Origin: Roseimicrobium gellanilyticum
GTDB taxonomy: Bacteria; Verrucomicrobiota; Verrucomicrobiia; Verrucomicrobiales; Verrucomicrobiaceae
Direction of reading: 5' to 3'
Assembly: GCF_003315205.1 (NCBI RefSeq)
Contig: NZ_QNRR01000005.1
Coordinates: 372,001 to 436,000, forward strand
Length of the DNA stretch: 64,000 bases
Made by a program: the position numbers and the translations under genes. Positions 46,523 through 55,233 of the stretch are shown here, one piece after another (within the stretch, counting starts at the first letter, position 1; each line of letters starts with the position of its first letter). The notes beneath the pieces were generated by a model, which saw nothing but the letters and a program-made list of their open reading frames with translations, was not told the origin of the DNA and ran no database searches.

Positions 46523-47599
46523 ATGGACTACTCCTCCATCATCGATAAGAAAAAAGCACGACTCGCTGAGATTGAAGCTCTCATGGGCCAGTTGGACTTT
46601 TATGACGACAATCGCAAGGCGGGCGAACTCCTCCGTGAACACCGTGGCCTGGAGACGCTCACCAAGTCTTGGGACGAGTACCAGCGGGTGCTCCAGCAGA
46701 TAGCGGACAACACCGACCTCATGAAGTCCGGCGATGCCGAGCTGGCCGCCATGGCCGAGGAGGAACTGCCCGGCCTGCAGGCCCGCATCCTAGAGCTGGA
46801 GGCGGCCGTGCAGCGTTTCATCCTGCCCCCGGACCCGCTGGAGGGTCGCGATGTCATCATGGAAATCCGCGCCGGTACCGGTGGGGACGAGGCGGCGCTT
46901 TTCGCGGGCGACCTCTTCCGCATGTACTCCCGCTACGCGGAAGAGCGCGGCTGGAAGACCGAGCCCCTCGAAGCCAGCCCCGCCGGTGTGGGCGGGTACA
47001 AGGAAGTCGTGTTCAAGGTCAGCGGGGACGATGTCTTCAGCTCGCTGAAGTACGAGAGCGGCGTCCACCGCGTGCAGCGCGTGCCCGCCACGGAGGCCCA
47101 GGGCCGCATCCACACCTCCGCCGCCACGGTCGCAGTGCTGCCTGAGGCTGAGGACGTTGATGTGCAGCTCAAACCGGACGAAGTCCGCATCGAAGTCTGT
47201 CGTGCGAGCGGCAACGGTGGCCAGGGCGTGAATACCACCGACTCCGCCGTGCAGGTCCTGCACATCCCCACGGGGGTGATTGTGCGCTGCCAGGACGGTC
47301 GCAGCCAGCTCAAGAACAAGGAAAAGGCCCTCACCATCTTGCGCTCCCGTCTCTTGGAGAAGAAGCAGCAGGAGGAGGCCGCGAAATACTCCGCCCATCG
47401 CCGCGCCCTCATTGGCAGCGGCGGTCGTGAGGAGAAGATCCGCACTTACAACTACCCGCAGAACCGCATCACGGACCATCGGATTGAGTTCACCTTGTAC
47501 AATCTGGACCAGTTCGTGGAAGGCCGGCTCGATGAGATGGTAGGCAAGCTGCAGACTGCCGAGGTGAATGATCGCCTGGCGGAAGCTGGGCTGGAGTGA
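46523..47599 (+). CDS. prfA: peptide chain release factor 1
   Basis: The 358-residue factor reads UAA and UAG stop codons and triggers peptidyl-tRNA hydrolysis. The catalytic GGQ is at 232-234 within RASGNGGQGVNTTDSAVQ. The codon-recognition tripeptide is the RF1 form Pro-Ala-Thr at 188-190 (RF2 has SPF). No programmed frameshift site is seen, as expected for RF1. Gly-rich IRAGTGGDEAALFAGDLFRMY is the domain 2 signature. Length is normal. No prmC (the GGQ methylase) lies within the window. Confidence 0.97.
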   Translation: MDYSSIIDKKKARLAEIEALMGQLDFYDDNRKAGELLREHRGLETLTKSWDEYQRVLQQIADNTDLMKSGDAELAAMAEEELPGLQARILELEAAVQRFILPPDPLEGRDVIMEIRAGTGGDEAALFAGDLFRMYSRYAEERGWKTEPLEASPAGVGGYKEVVFKVSGDDVFSSLKYESGVHRVQRVPATEAQGRIHTSAATVAVLPEAEDVDVQLKPDEVRIEVCRASGNGGQGVNTTDSAVQVLHIPTGVIVRCQDGRSQLKNKEKALTILRSRLLEKKQQEEAAKYSAHRRALIGSGGREEKIRTYNYPQNRITDHRIEFTLYNLDQFVEGRLDEMVGKLQTAEVNDRLAEAGLE

Positions 47600-47669
47600 C
47601 CGCGCAGGAAAAGTTGCCTGCTGGTGGCAGCATGAACATGGAGAAAGCATCCGGGTCAGACCGGGTGCT

Positions 47670-47843
47670 ATGAAAACAACATTCGTCCGCCCGGTCGCGC
47701 GTCTCCTCCTGCTGGTCGTCTCCACTGCGGGGTTGATGAGTTGTATGAATCAACCCACCCCCGGCAGTCGTCGTGCGGCTCAAGATGTCGTGGATCCGTG
47801 GCGTCTGCACAAGCACAGGCATCAGCCATCGGTGAAGATCTGA
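47670..47843 (+). CDS. tiny lipoprotein, twin copy A
   Basis: The 57-residue precursor has a hydrophobic signal and lipobox-like LMSC (LLLLVVSTAGLMSCMNQP); Cys25 would be lipidated. The mature peptide is only about 33 residues, ends in WRLHKHRHQPSVKI and is rich in His and Arg. It matches the protein at 48276 in signal, Cys-Asn-Gln-Pro motif, upstream bases and terminator. No family is recognised. Short mature lipoproteins of this type often occur in PVC genomes. Confidence 0.7.
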   Translation: MKTTFVRPVARLLLLVVSTAGLMSCMNQPTPGSRRAAQDVVDPWRLHKHRHQPSVKI

Positions 47844-47881
47844 TGTCGTAGCGTGTTGCCTGCGACAGTGTGCACAAAGAG

Positions 47882-47910
47882 CGGAGGCAGGCGGTTGCCT
47901 CCGTTTTTTT
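47882..47910 (+). terminator. rho-independent terminator of tiny lipoprotein A
   Basis: CGGAGGCA (47882-47889) and TGCCTCCG (47896-47903) pair around loop GGCGGT, followed by seven T. It lies 38 bases after the stop and shares its loop with the terminator at 48508. Confidence 0.9.
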
Positions 47911-48275
47911 ATTTATGTGGGACTGGGTGCGGATGCGATTTGGATTGCTGGAGCAAGCTCCAGCAGTCCAAATCATGAACGCGCAATCGCTATGGGCATG
48001 CGTTGGGCCAGTGATTCATGTTGCGTTGCATCCCGTGTGTGACGGGGTTGATCTGATATCATTGCGATGCCCATAGCATGGTTGTTGGGCTCCGCTTGCA
48101 TGTCATCCTCGCTTTGTAAATGGCGCTGGAATGTGACGGCACGAGGATGAAATTTTGTCGATTGTTTGGAAGTGCTTGTGAGTGAATCACAGAGCCGTTG
48201 TTGCTGGGTCTGCGAAGTGTGGAGCACTCACCTCCTCTTGAACGTCCCTGGTGCGTTCGCGTCAGACTCGTCGCT
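47911..48275. other. hairpin-rich gap without a convincing gene
   Basis: No frame here has coding character. Its front half folds: 47937-47974 is a near-perfect hairpin (18-base stem with one mismatch, two-base loop, GCTGGAGC/GCTCCAGC core), and GCTATGGGCAT at 47989-47999 is matched in reverse by ATGCCCATAGC at 48067-48077. The rest, up to the tiny lipoprotein B leader, has no feature I can name. It could hold a repeat remnant or an RNA. Confidence 0.45.
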
Positions 48276-48470
48276 ATGAAAACACATCTCGTGCGTCCTA
48301 TTGCACGTCTCATCCTCCTGGCCTCTGCGGCCACCCTCATCAGTTGTGCAAACCAGCCGAGCACCGGAAGACGCTATGTCTCGAACACCAGCAGCAGCAC
48401 CTTCTCGGATCCCTGGTACTTCAACAGGCACTGCTTCCACAACAGTCATCACTGCAAGACGAAGATGTAG
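48276..48470 (+). CDS. tiny lipoprotein, twin copy B
   Basis: The 64-residue precursor begins with MKTHLVRPIARLILLAS and a lipobox-like LISC, then CANQPSTGRR, nearly the same order as copy A. Its mature end, DPWYFNRHCFHNSHHCKTKM, is rich in His and Cys, so metal binding is possible though unproved. About 70 percent of the 23 bases before the ATG also match copy A, and both have a look-alike terminator, which points to duplication of the whole transcription unit. No family is recognised. Confidence 0.7.
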   Translation: MKTHLVRPIARLILLASAATLISCANQPSTGRRYVSNTSSSTFSDPWYFNRHCFHNSHHCKTKM

Positions 48471-48507
48471 TGTGTGAGCGGGTGCGCAGCTTCGAGCAAA
48501 GCAAAAA

Positions 48508-48537
48508 ACGAGGGCAGGCGGTTGCCCTCGTTTCTTT
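48508..48537 (+). terminator. rho-independent terminator of tiny lipoprotein B
   Basis: ACGAGGGCA (48508-48516) and TGCCCTCGT (48523-48531) pair around loop GGCGGT, followed by TTCTTTTT. It lies 37 bases past the stop. Confidence 0.88.
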
Positions 48538-48545
48538 TTGGGAAT

Positions 48546-48702
48546 GGAGGTTGGGCTTTCCAGCCCGACAGCGGACGTTGGACTTTCTAGTCCGACGGAT
48601 GGATATGCGGAACAAGGCTGTAGAGGTGATGTGTGGTTGGTTTCGGTAGCTGTCAGGGCAGAAGCCCTAACGCTCACTGTCGGGCTGGAAAGCCCAACCT
48701 CC
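48546..48702. repeat. REPIN-like inverted repeat, family 3, with an extra REP copy
   Basis: Arms 48546-48571 and 48677-48702 are perfect reverse complements over 26 bases (TTGGGCTTTCCAGCCCGAC core). A second, diverged copy (GTTGGACTTTCTAGTCCGAC) follows arm 1 directly, so three related palindromic units are present. Stems such as GGGCT/AGCCC around TTCC suit single-strand hairpins. It lies between the tiny lipoprotein terminator and a signal-peptide hydrolase gene. The core is unrelated to the other two REPIN-like families in the window. Confidence 0.75.
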
Positions 48703-48756
48703 GATCCGTGCGCCGCCTCCGAGCAAACTCCTCCATCTCACTCCGTATAAGGAGGC

Positions 48757-50178
48757 ATGCTGCCGCGCTGCTTTCTTGCCTTCGCCCTCTTGCTTCTCAT
48801 GCTGCTGCCTTCGCGGTTCACGCACGCAGCCCCTTTCGAGCTCGCCACCTTCACGGTGGATGTGACCATCCCTGTGGGACATCCCTGCATGGGTGGTGGC
48901 ATTGCACCAGCGGGCAAGGTCATCCAACCACTCCTCGCGAAAGGGTTCGTGCTTACCGGTGCCGGGAGACCCTTTGTGGTGGTATGCTTTGACTGGTGTG
49001 AGATTCGCGGCTCCGCGTTCGAAGATTGGCGCAAGGGATTGGCAGAGGAGTGCGGCACAGTTCCAGAGCGAGTGCTCATCACCAGCACGCATGTGCATGA
49101 TGCGCCAGTCATGGATCCGGAGGCTGAGCATCTATTGCATGAAGCACAAAAGACAGGCGCGTGGAAGAACCTTGCAGCGCCGGACCCGAAGGCTCGTATC
49201 CAGCTCGCCAGCGTGTGCTGGCCGGACTTCAATCGCATTTGCATCCAGCGGGTGCGTGTCGCGGTGAAGGAGGCGCTCGCCGGGAAGAAGCGTGTCACCC
49301 ACTTCGGCATTGGACGCGCGGAGGTGAAGGAGGTGGCGAGTAATCGACGCTACATCACGCCGGAAGGGCAGGTGCTCTACAACCGCATGAGCCGCAATAC
49401 GAATCCAGTGGCACGCGATGCGGACGCAGGCACGATTGATCCGTGGCTGCGCACCTTGAGTTTTTGGGATGGGGAGACACCCGTGTGCGCCTTGCACAGC
49501 TATGCCGTGCATCCCATGAGCTACTATGGGGGGGGCGAGATCTCCATCGACTTCGTGGGCCTCGCGCGGGAGCGCATGCAGCAGGAGCATCCCACGGTGC
49601 ACCAGATGTATGCCTCAGGTTGCTCGGGCAATGTCACCGCGGGGAAATGGAACGATGGTGCGCCAGCAAATCGTGATGTGCTGGCAGGTAAGATCCATGC
49701 TGCGATGCAGGAGGCGTGGAAGCAGACAAAGAAACTACCCCTTGAGCAAGTGGGTTTCAAAGCGGCGAAAATCGCCCTTGGTGCGCGGAACAGCATTGGC
49801 TTCACGGAGGAGGCGTTGCGGCACCGCATTTCGAATGACCCGGGACCTTTCGCTCGTGCGGAGGCGGCGATGGGGCTCGCGTGGTATGAACGCGTGAAGG
49901 CCGGGCATCAGATTGATTTGCCGATGCTGGACTTCGGCGGAGCGGCACAATTGCTGTTGCTGCCAGCCGAGTCGTATGTGGAGTTCCAGCTCTATGCGCA
50001 AGAACTGCGTCCGGACAGCTTCGTCATGGTCATGGGTTACGGCGAGTGCGGACCGGGATACATTCCCATCGAACGCGCCTGGCAGGAGAGGGATGGCAAT
50101 TTGCGCGATTGGGCTTGGGTGCCAACGGGTTCGGAAGACGCGATGAAGGCAGCGATCCGTGAGGTGATGCTGAAATAG
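48757..50178 (+). CDS. secreted neutral/alkaline ceramidase-like protein
   Basis: The 473-residue protein has a Sec signal peptide (ends near HAAPF) and the start of the neutral ceramidase-type domain, DVTIPVGHPCMGGG. FDWCEIRGSAFEDW and STHVHDAPVMDPEAEHLL supply a His pair that could bind zinc, and YASGCSGNVTAGKWND matches the family's substrate-site glycine loop. Length is shorter than true ceramidases because the C-terminal Ig-like domain is missing. In PVC genomes many copies of this group are secreted with sugars or lipids as suspected substrates. The actual activity is unknown. Confidence 0.8.
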   Translation: MLPRCFLAFALLLLMLLPSRFTHAAPFELATFTVDVTIPVGHPCMGGGIAPAGKVIQPLLAKGFVLTGAGRPFVVVCFDWCEIRGSAFEDWRKGLAEECGTVPERVLITSTHVHDAPVMDPEAEHLLHEAQKTGAWKNLAAPDPKARIQLASVCWPDFNRICIQRVRVAVKEALAGKKRVTHFGIGRAEVKEVASNRRYITPEGQVLYNRMSRNTNPVARDADAGTIDPWLRTLSFWDGETPVCALHSYAVHPMSYYGGGEISIDFVGLARERMQQEHPTVHQMYASGCSGNVTAGKWNDGAPANRDVLAGKIHAAMQEAWKQTKKLPLEQVGFKAAKIALGARNSIGFTEEALRHRISNDPGPFARAEAAMGLAWYERVKAGHQIDLPMLDFGGAAQLLLLPAESYVEFQLYAQELRPDSFVMVMGYGECGPGYIPIERAWQERDGNLRDWAWVPTGSEDAMKAAIREVMLK

Positions 50179-50242
50179 GGAGCGCTTTGGACTTGCAATA
50201 AGGGATCAATCCCGCTGCAATGAGCGCTTTCGAAAATAACCC

Positions 50243-50620
50243 ATGCAAATCATCGGTATAGAAAACATGACGGGCCAGGAGCTGGCGCACGAGCTGGACC
50301 GGGGAGGCCGGTTTGTGATGTTCAAGTACACCTTCTCGGTCATCGTCATGACCTTCAACAAGGGCAGCGATATCTACTTCATCAAGGGAAGTGAAGGCAG
50401 GATGGGGAAAGGGGCGAGGTACACTCTTCTGACCTTGTTCTGCGGTTGGTGGGGCCTCCCATGGGGGCCCATCTACTCTATTGGCAGCCTTTGGACCAAT
50501 CTCAGTGGAGGCCAGGACGTGACCAACGAGGTGCTGGCCGTTCTGCAGGCACCCTCGCATGAGCGCTACGGGACGCCGCCACCAGTTCCATCTTCCGCGC
50601 CACCGCCGATTCCGCGGTAA
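50243..50620 (+). CDS. hypothetical protein with Pro-rich tail
   Basis: The 125-residue protein has an ELDRGGRFVMFKYTFSVIVMTFNKGSDIYFIKG segment that is beta-rich and a hydrophobic stretch TLLTLFCGWWGLPWGPIY, followed by a Pro-rich end (TPPPVPSSAPPPIPR). No signal peptide is evident and no family is recognised. The central Gly/Trp region might insert in a membrane. It is followed by a strong terminator, so it is a single-gene unit. Confidence 0.65.
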   Translation: MQIIGIENMTGQELAHELDRGGRFVMFKYTFSVIVMTFNKGSDIYFIKGSEGRMGKGARYTLLTLFCGWWGLPWGPIYSIGSLWTNLSGGQDVTNEVLAVLQAPSHERYGTPPPVPSSAPPPIPR

Positions 50621-50657
50621 ACCATGCGTTGGTCCGCGCAGCAAGCGCAGCCACTCC

Positions 50658-50690
50658 AAAGATCACGCGGATGCCCGCGTGATCTTTTTT
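50658..50690. terminator. rho-independent terminator
   Basis: A perfect 13-base stem (50658-50670 with 50675-50687) encloses ATGC, then a T run. It ends the 125-residue gene on the plus strand and may also stop the haem dehydrogenase on the minus strand, whose stop is 20 bases away. Confidence 0.85.
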
Positions 50691-50707
50691 ATTGCTTGTG
50701 AGGTGGC

Positions 50708-53700
50708 TCAGGGAGTCGTCACCACCTTCGCCGGGCCATCCACAATTTCCACCTTGAAGCCGGGGAGTTCGCCGGCCTCTCGAGTGAGAATGAAGGTCAC
50801 GGTGCTCTTGCCCGCAGGCAGTTCGAGCGGGAGCTCTTCCGTCACTTCTTGAATCACCTTCTCACCGACGGTCACTACGATGCCCTTGGTGGCGGTGAGC
50901 TTCAGCTTTACCTGACCGGCGGCGGGCATTTCCAGATCCGCCTGGGCGATGCGGGGGAACCAGGGATACATCTTCACGGGCACGGGCATCTCGGCCAGGG
51001 GCAGGTCGCCGCTCACGAGGCTGGTCTTGAACTCCCACGGGTACTTGTAGGCGCGGTCGTTGAGGGCGAAGAGGCCCACGTGACGCACGTGGTCCACGTC
51101 CGCCTGCTCCATCACGCCCATGGTGCGCCAGGTGCGGATGTAGGGGTTGGCGGGAGTCTTGTAGGGACCTTCCCGGCCCAGCTCACTGAGGAAGCGCACG
51201 AGATCCAGGAACTCATCTTCGCGCAGGCTCGCGGTGAGACCGGGGGGCATCATGGACACGGGGCTGATGGTCTTCTGCGCGATGTCCGCCTTGGCGACTT
51301 TGTGCATCTGGTTTGCGGCGTCGCGGATGACCAGTTCATCGCTGCCGTCCTGAGCCACACCACCCGCCACCACGCGGCCGTCTTTGGTGGTGACCATGGT
51401 CATGTGGTAGCCTTCCTTGATTTTTGCCGTGGGGTTGAGGATGGATTCGATGAGGTAATCCACCTGCGCGCTGGCGCCGATGCTCACCATATCAGGTCCA
51501 ATCACACCACCGCTGCCGCCGATGGCGTGGCAGGAGATGCACAGAAGCTGCTGACGGCGGTACACTTTCTCACCACGCGCGGCATCGCCGAGCTTCTGCA
51601 CCTTGGCCACCATGGCAGTCATCTCCTCAGGAGTGAGCGGTTTGTCCATCTGCTTGATCTGGCCCGCTTTGCGCAGGGAGTCTTCGATGAGTGAGGCCAG
51701 GCCCTTGCTGCTTGCGAGGCGGATGCCTTCGATGGCAGCGGCTTCAGGAATGGTCTTGCCTTCGAGTTCCTTCGCCAGCACCGCGGGGAGCTTCTTGTTC
51801 CGGAGGAAGGCTTCCAGTACAGGCTTCGCATCCTCGGGGGACTTCACCGTACCGAGGAACTCCACGGCACGCTTGGCTGCGAGGGAGGGCGTGAGATCCG
51901 AGAGTGGGATGATGCCGAGCTGGGCTCGCACTTCACCGGAGGGATCCTGGGAAAGCTTGTCGAGCAGGGTACGGGAGGCTTCGCCACCCAGGGACACCAG
52001 ACCGCGTACGGAAGCCACGCGGACAGCCATGTCCGCCTCGGCGCTCTGGGCCCATTGCGTGAGCAGTTCGCGCGCAGGTTCCTGCTTCCACAGGCCGGCG
52101 AGCTGGGCGCCTTGCGCGCGGAAGCCGGGATTCGCGGAGTCGAGCAGCTTCTTCGTCTGCTCAAACGCGGCTCCCTCGGGAATGCCGCCCCGTTGGGCCG
52201 CTCGCTGCAGGGAGGCGAGGAGGGGAGACACTGGCGCATTCTGGCCCAAACGTTCCAGAGCCACGGTGAGGATGGCCCCGAGCTGTTTTGGTGAGCCGAA
52301 GTCACCCACCATGGCCAGCACGGTTTCCGCATCTTCCGGAGCAAGCTTGTTCGCGAGGTAGGCGGTGAGCAGCGGTTCCAGAGCCTCTGGTTTGCCGGTG
52401 GACTTCAGCGCATAGACGAGGTGCTTGGGATTTTCGTCGAGCTTCAGTTTCCCAGCGAGAAAGACGGGCAACCAGATATCCGCCTGCTCGCGTGCGGTGA
52501 GTTCCAGGAGGAAGTCGATGTTGTTGTCCACCGGTGTCTGCTTGTCGAGTGCGCGAAGGGCCACGGCGAAGGCTTCGGGCTTGGACATGAGGCGCAGGCA
52601 GGCGACGGCCCACAGGCGCACCTGCGCGCTTTCATCCGCCACAGCATTTTCCAGCAGCTTCAGGGCATCCGGCACTTTATCGAGGTGATGAGAGAGAATG
52701 CGCAGGCCTGCGGCACGGACACGAGGGTCGGGAGAGGTGAGCAGGAGGCGGGTCCACTTCGCCGAGTGCACGTTGAGTGCTTCCCGTGCCCAAGCCAGGT
52801 GCAGGAGCGTCTCGCCTTGCTGCGGAGGCACCGTCGCGAGGTCGGCAGGCAGGGCTTCTTCCCTGATTTTGTTCAGCAGGGCGATGGCTTCTTGGGGCAT
52901 GCGCTCACGCATTTCCAGCGTGGCGAACTGACGGTTCCAGCGGCGCGGGCTTTCGAGTTGCTTCACCAGCTCTTCGAGCGTCATCTTCGAAAAGTCCACC
53001 TTCTCCGTAAGCGGACGGCCCTTGGCGGTGAGACGCCAGATGCGGCCATTCACGCGGTCGCGACGGGGGTCGCGGAAGTCCACTTCACCGTGCTGGATGA
53101 TGGGATTGAACCAGTCCGCGATGTAGAGTGCGCCATCGGAGCCCGTGCGTGCATCGATGGGGCGGAAGCCACGATGCGTGCTCGCCAGCACGTCGGGCAA
53201 TTGCTTGCTCACGTAGCTGCTGCCGCTTTCGGAAAGCTTGAAGCGGTTGATGCGATTGCCGCGGAAGTCGCAAGTGATGAGGGTGTCCTGCCAGTCGTCC
53301 GGGAAGTGCGGGTCCTCGACGATTTCCAAGCCGCATTGCTTCGGCTGGCCGGGATTCAGACCATCCAGCACACGCTTCGCACCGGGCGAAGTCTTGAAGA
53401 CGGCACCAGGGTAGATGAAGTTGATGCCTTCGCTGCCGGCACCGTCCGTGGCAAAGCTCTGACCCCAGCGGTCGAACTCATGGCCCCAAGGGTTGATGAG
53501 ACCCTTCGCGATGATCTCCAGGCGCTGTGTCTCGGGCTGGTATTCCCAGATGCCGCCACCCATGAGCCGGCGTACGCCCCATGGCGTTTCGATGTGGCTG
53601 TGGATGTAAATGCTCTGGTTGAAATGAATTTGCCCATCCGGACCATGGCGCAAGGTGTGTACGAGGTGGTGGGTATCCTCCGTGCCGAAACCGCTCAGCA

Positions 53701-54178
53701 CCACCTGGCGCTGATCTGCCTTGCCATCGCCATCCGTGTCCCTGAGGAAAAGAATCTCCGTCGAGTTCGCCACATAGCAGCCACCGTTTGCAGGAAGCAC
53801 GGCGGTGGGGATGTGCAGGTCATCGGCGAAGAGCGTGCTCTTGTCCGCCTTGCCGTCGTTGTCCGTGTCTTCAAGGATGACCACCTGGTCGATGGCTTCC
53901 TCACCCGGTTTGATTTGGGGATAGGTCGTACTGCACACCACCCAAAGGCGGCCCTTCGAGTCCCAGTTCATCTGCACCGGCTTGCGCAGCAGGGGCTCGG
54001 CGGCCCACAAGTTGATTTCATAACCCTCTGGCACCACGAAGGCTTTCTGTTCAGCATCCACGGAAGGATCCGGCAGGTCTGCCAGGCCCTTCGGCTGGGA
54101 AGCGGTCGCAGAGGTCACCGTACCCATCAGGAGCGTGAGGGCCGCGGAGAGGGTTGTGAAGGAGTGAGCAGGTCGCAT
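50708..54178 (-). CDS. PVC-type haem-binding membrane-bound dehydrogenase
   Basis: The 1156-residue exported protein has a signal peptide, then an N-terminal propeller (FVVPEGYEINLWAAEPLLRKPVQM, DSKGRLWVVCSTTYPQ, ANGGCYVANSTEILFLRDTDGDGKADQRQVVLSGF, GFRPIDARTGSDGALYIADWFNP), then HEAT-like repeats (about 430-830), then a cytochrome c-like domain with CISCHA near residue 880 and a beta-sandwich tail. This layout is the PVC-type membrane-bound dehydrogenase group. The start at 54178 avoids overlap with the membrane protein gene. Substrate is unknown; carbohydrate or sulfated substrate oxidation is a general guess. Confidence 0.92.
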   Translation of the reverse strand: MRPAHSFTTLSAALTLLMGTVTSATASQPKGLADLPDPSVDAEQKAFVVPEGYEINLWAAEPLLRKPVQMNWDSKGRLWVVCSTTYPQIKPGEEAIDQVVILEDTDNDGKADKSTLFADDLHIPTAVLPANGGCYVANSTEILFLRDTDGDGKADQRQVVLSGFGTEDTHHLVHTLRHGPDGQIHFNQSIYIHSHIETPWGVRRLMGGGIWEYQPETQRLEIIAKGLINPWGHEFDRWGQSFATDGAGSEGINFIYPGAVFKTSPGAKRVLDGLNPGQPKQCGLEIVEDPHFPDDWQDTLITCDFRGNRINRFKLSESGSSYVSKQLPDVLASTHRGFRPIDARTGSDGALYIADWFNPIIQHGEVDFRDPRRDRVNGRIWRLTAKGRPLTEKVDFSKMTLEELVKQLESPRRWNRQFATLEMRERMPQEAIALLNKIREEALPADLATVPPQQGETLLHLAWAREALNVHSAKWTRLLLTSPDPRVRAAGLRILSHHLDKVPDALKLLENAVADESAQVRLWAVACLRLMSKPEAFAVALRALDKQTPVDNNIDFLLELTAREQADIWLPVFLAGKLKLDENPKHLVYALKSTGKPEALEPLLTAYLANKLAPEDAETVLAMVGDFGSPKQLGAILTVALERLGQNAPVSPLLASLQRAAQRGGIPEGAAFEQTKKLLDSANPGFRAQGAQLAGLWKQEPARELLTQWAQSAEADMAVRVASVRGLVSLGGEASRTLLDKLSQDPSGEVRAQLGIIPLSDLTPSLAAKRAVEFLGTVKSPEDAKPVLEAFLRNKKLPAVLAKELEGKTIPEAAAIEGIRLASSKGLASLIEDSLRKAGQIKQMDKPLTPEEMTAMVAKVQKLGDAARGEKVYRRQQLLCISCHAIGGSGGVIGPDMVSIGASAQVDYLIESILNPTAKIKEGYHMTMVTTKDGRVVAGGVAQDGSDELVIRDAANQMHKVAKADIAQKTISPVSMMPPGLTASLREDEFLDLVRFLSELGREGPYKTPANPYIRTWRTMGVMEQADVDHVRHVGLFALNDRAYKYPWEFKTSLVSGDLPLAEMPVPVKMYPWFPRIAQADLEMPAAGQVKLKLTATKGIVVTVGEKVIQEVTEELPLELPAGKSTVTFILTREAGELPGFKVEIVDGPAKVVTTP

Positions 54179-54204
54179 AGGAAAGGGAGAAACGGAAGCT
54201 GGGA

Positions 54205-55230
54205 TCAGGGCAGCGTCTTTTGCAGGGAGAGACGCGGACCGCGTGCGCGTGACATCGCCAGCGCGATGAGCCACGGGACATTCACCAGGAATATCAAACA
54301 GAGGATCTGATGGTTCGTAAAAGACAATCTCATCAGCCAGGCGATGGAGAGGTGCAGGATGATGATGGAGATGCCCATGAAGCAGGACCACTTCCGATCG
54401 CGCAGTCCCACCCAGGCGAAGAGTTCAATGAAGAAGCCCACGTCAAAGAGCAGCATCGCCAGATAGGGATGGTGCAGCAGGAGCGTGGCGGAGGCGGGAT
54501 CACCGGCGAACTCCACTTCCAGGTCCTTGTAATAGGAGAGGCGGTGGGTCTTGATGATCTCCACGCTGAGGTACTGTGAGTTCCACAGCCACATGCCCTT
54601 GGAGTTGATGATCTTCGTCACCACGGAGGTGATGTAGCCCGCGAGGATGATGCCGCGGCTGTAGTACCAGAGCTGGGCGCGCATCCCGGCATCGGGCAGC
54701 TTCCTCTTCCACCACGCCACCGCGGCCTGGCCGAAGAGCATGATGCTGATCATCTGGTGCCCGTGGTAGGTGTAGCCCTGTGAATCGTGATACGTCCACA
54801 CGAGCATGTGCATGATCGCGAGCACGGGCAGCACGAAGCGGATGCCGTAGCCAAGGATGTACACGGCGATGAGCACACAGGCGATGACGAAGAACTCCTC
54901 AAACAGCCCGGCACGCGGGATCCACGTGAGCGGGCCCGCGCCTTTGGCGCCGAGTTCCTCGCCCGGTTCCATGACTCCGTGATGCAGCCAGGTGAGGTCC
55001 ACGAAATTGGCGATGCCTTTCGGCTTGTCCTGCGCCACGTGGCGGAAGGGGTGCCAGTCCGTGAATATCCACACGAGCATGGCCCCGAAGAGCAGACGCA
55101 TGATGAACCATTCCCAGCGGCTGATGGGCTCCGGCAGGAAGCCAGCCTTCGCCCAGGACACAAAGCCCGCCTTCCACCGCTGGAGGCGGGTGGGCGCTTG
55201 GGTGCTGGGTTTGGTCACGTCGATGTCCAT
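54205..55230 (-). CDS. HTTM-like polytopic membrane protein
   Basis: The 341-residue protein has about seven hydrophobic segments. EWFIMRLLFGAMLVWIFTDWHPF opens it; GYTYHGHQMISIMLFGQAAVAWW and WLWNSQYLSVEIIKTHR come later. The pattern resembles HTTM (horizontally transferred transmembrane) proteins, distant kin of vitamin-K gamma-carboxylase; I do not see the lysine-rich catalytic part of the true carboxylase. It is encoded 26 bases upstream of the haem dehydrogenase and three bases after a small FPFSHYPMYSMP-type protein, so the three form a likely operon. Confidence 0.75.
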   Translation of the reverse strand: MDIDVTKPSTQAPTRLQRWKAGFVSWAKAGFLPEPISRWEWFIMRLLFGAMLVWIFTDWHPFRHVAQDKPKGIANFVDLTWLHHGVMEPGEELGAKGAGPLTWIPRAGLFEEFFVIACVLIAVYILGYGIRFVLPVLAIMHMLVWTYHDSQGYTYHGHQMISIMLFGQAAVAWWKRKLPDAGMRAQLWYYSRGIILAGYITSVVTKIINSKGMWLWNSQYLSVEIIKTHRLSYYKDLEVEFAGDPASATLLLHHPYLAMLLFDVGFFIELFAWVGLRDRKWSCFMGISIIILHLSIAWLMRLSFTNHQILCLIFLVNVPWLIALAMSRARGPRLSLQKTLP

Positions 55231-55233
55231 GCC

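Noticed and set aside
47670-48470. Toxin-antitoxin pair
   Set aside because: The two small proteins are similar to each other, both carry lipoprotein signals and both have their own terminators, unlike a toxin and antitoxin.
52421-54310. 629-codon plus-strand frame opposite the haem dehydrogenase
   Set aside because: It is antisense to a gene with conserved propeller and haem motifs and has no recognisable content.
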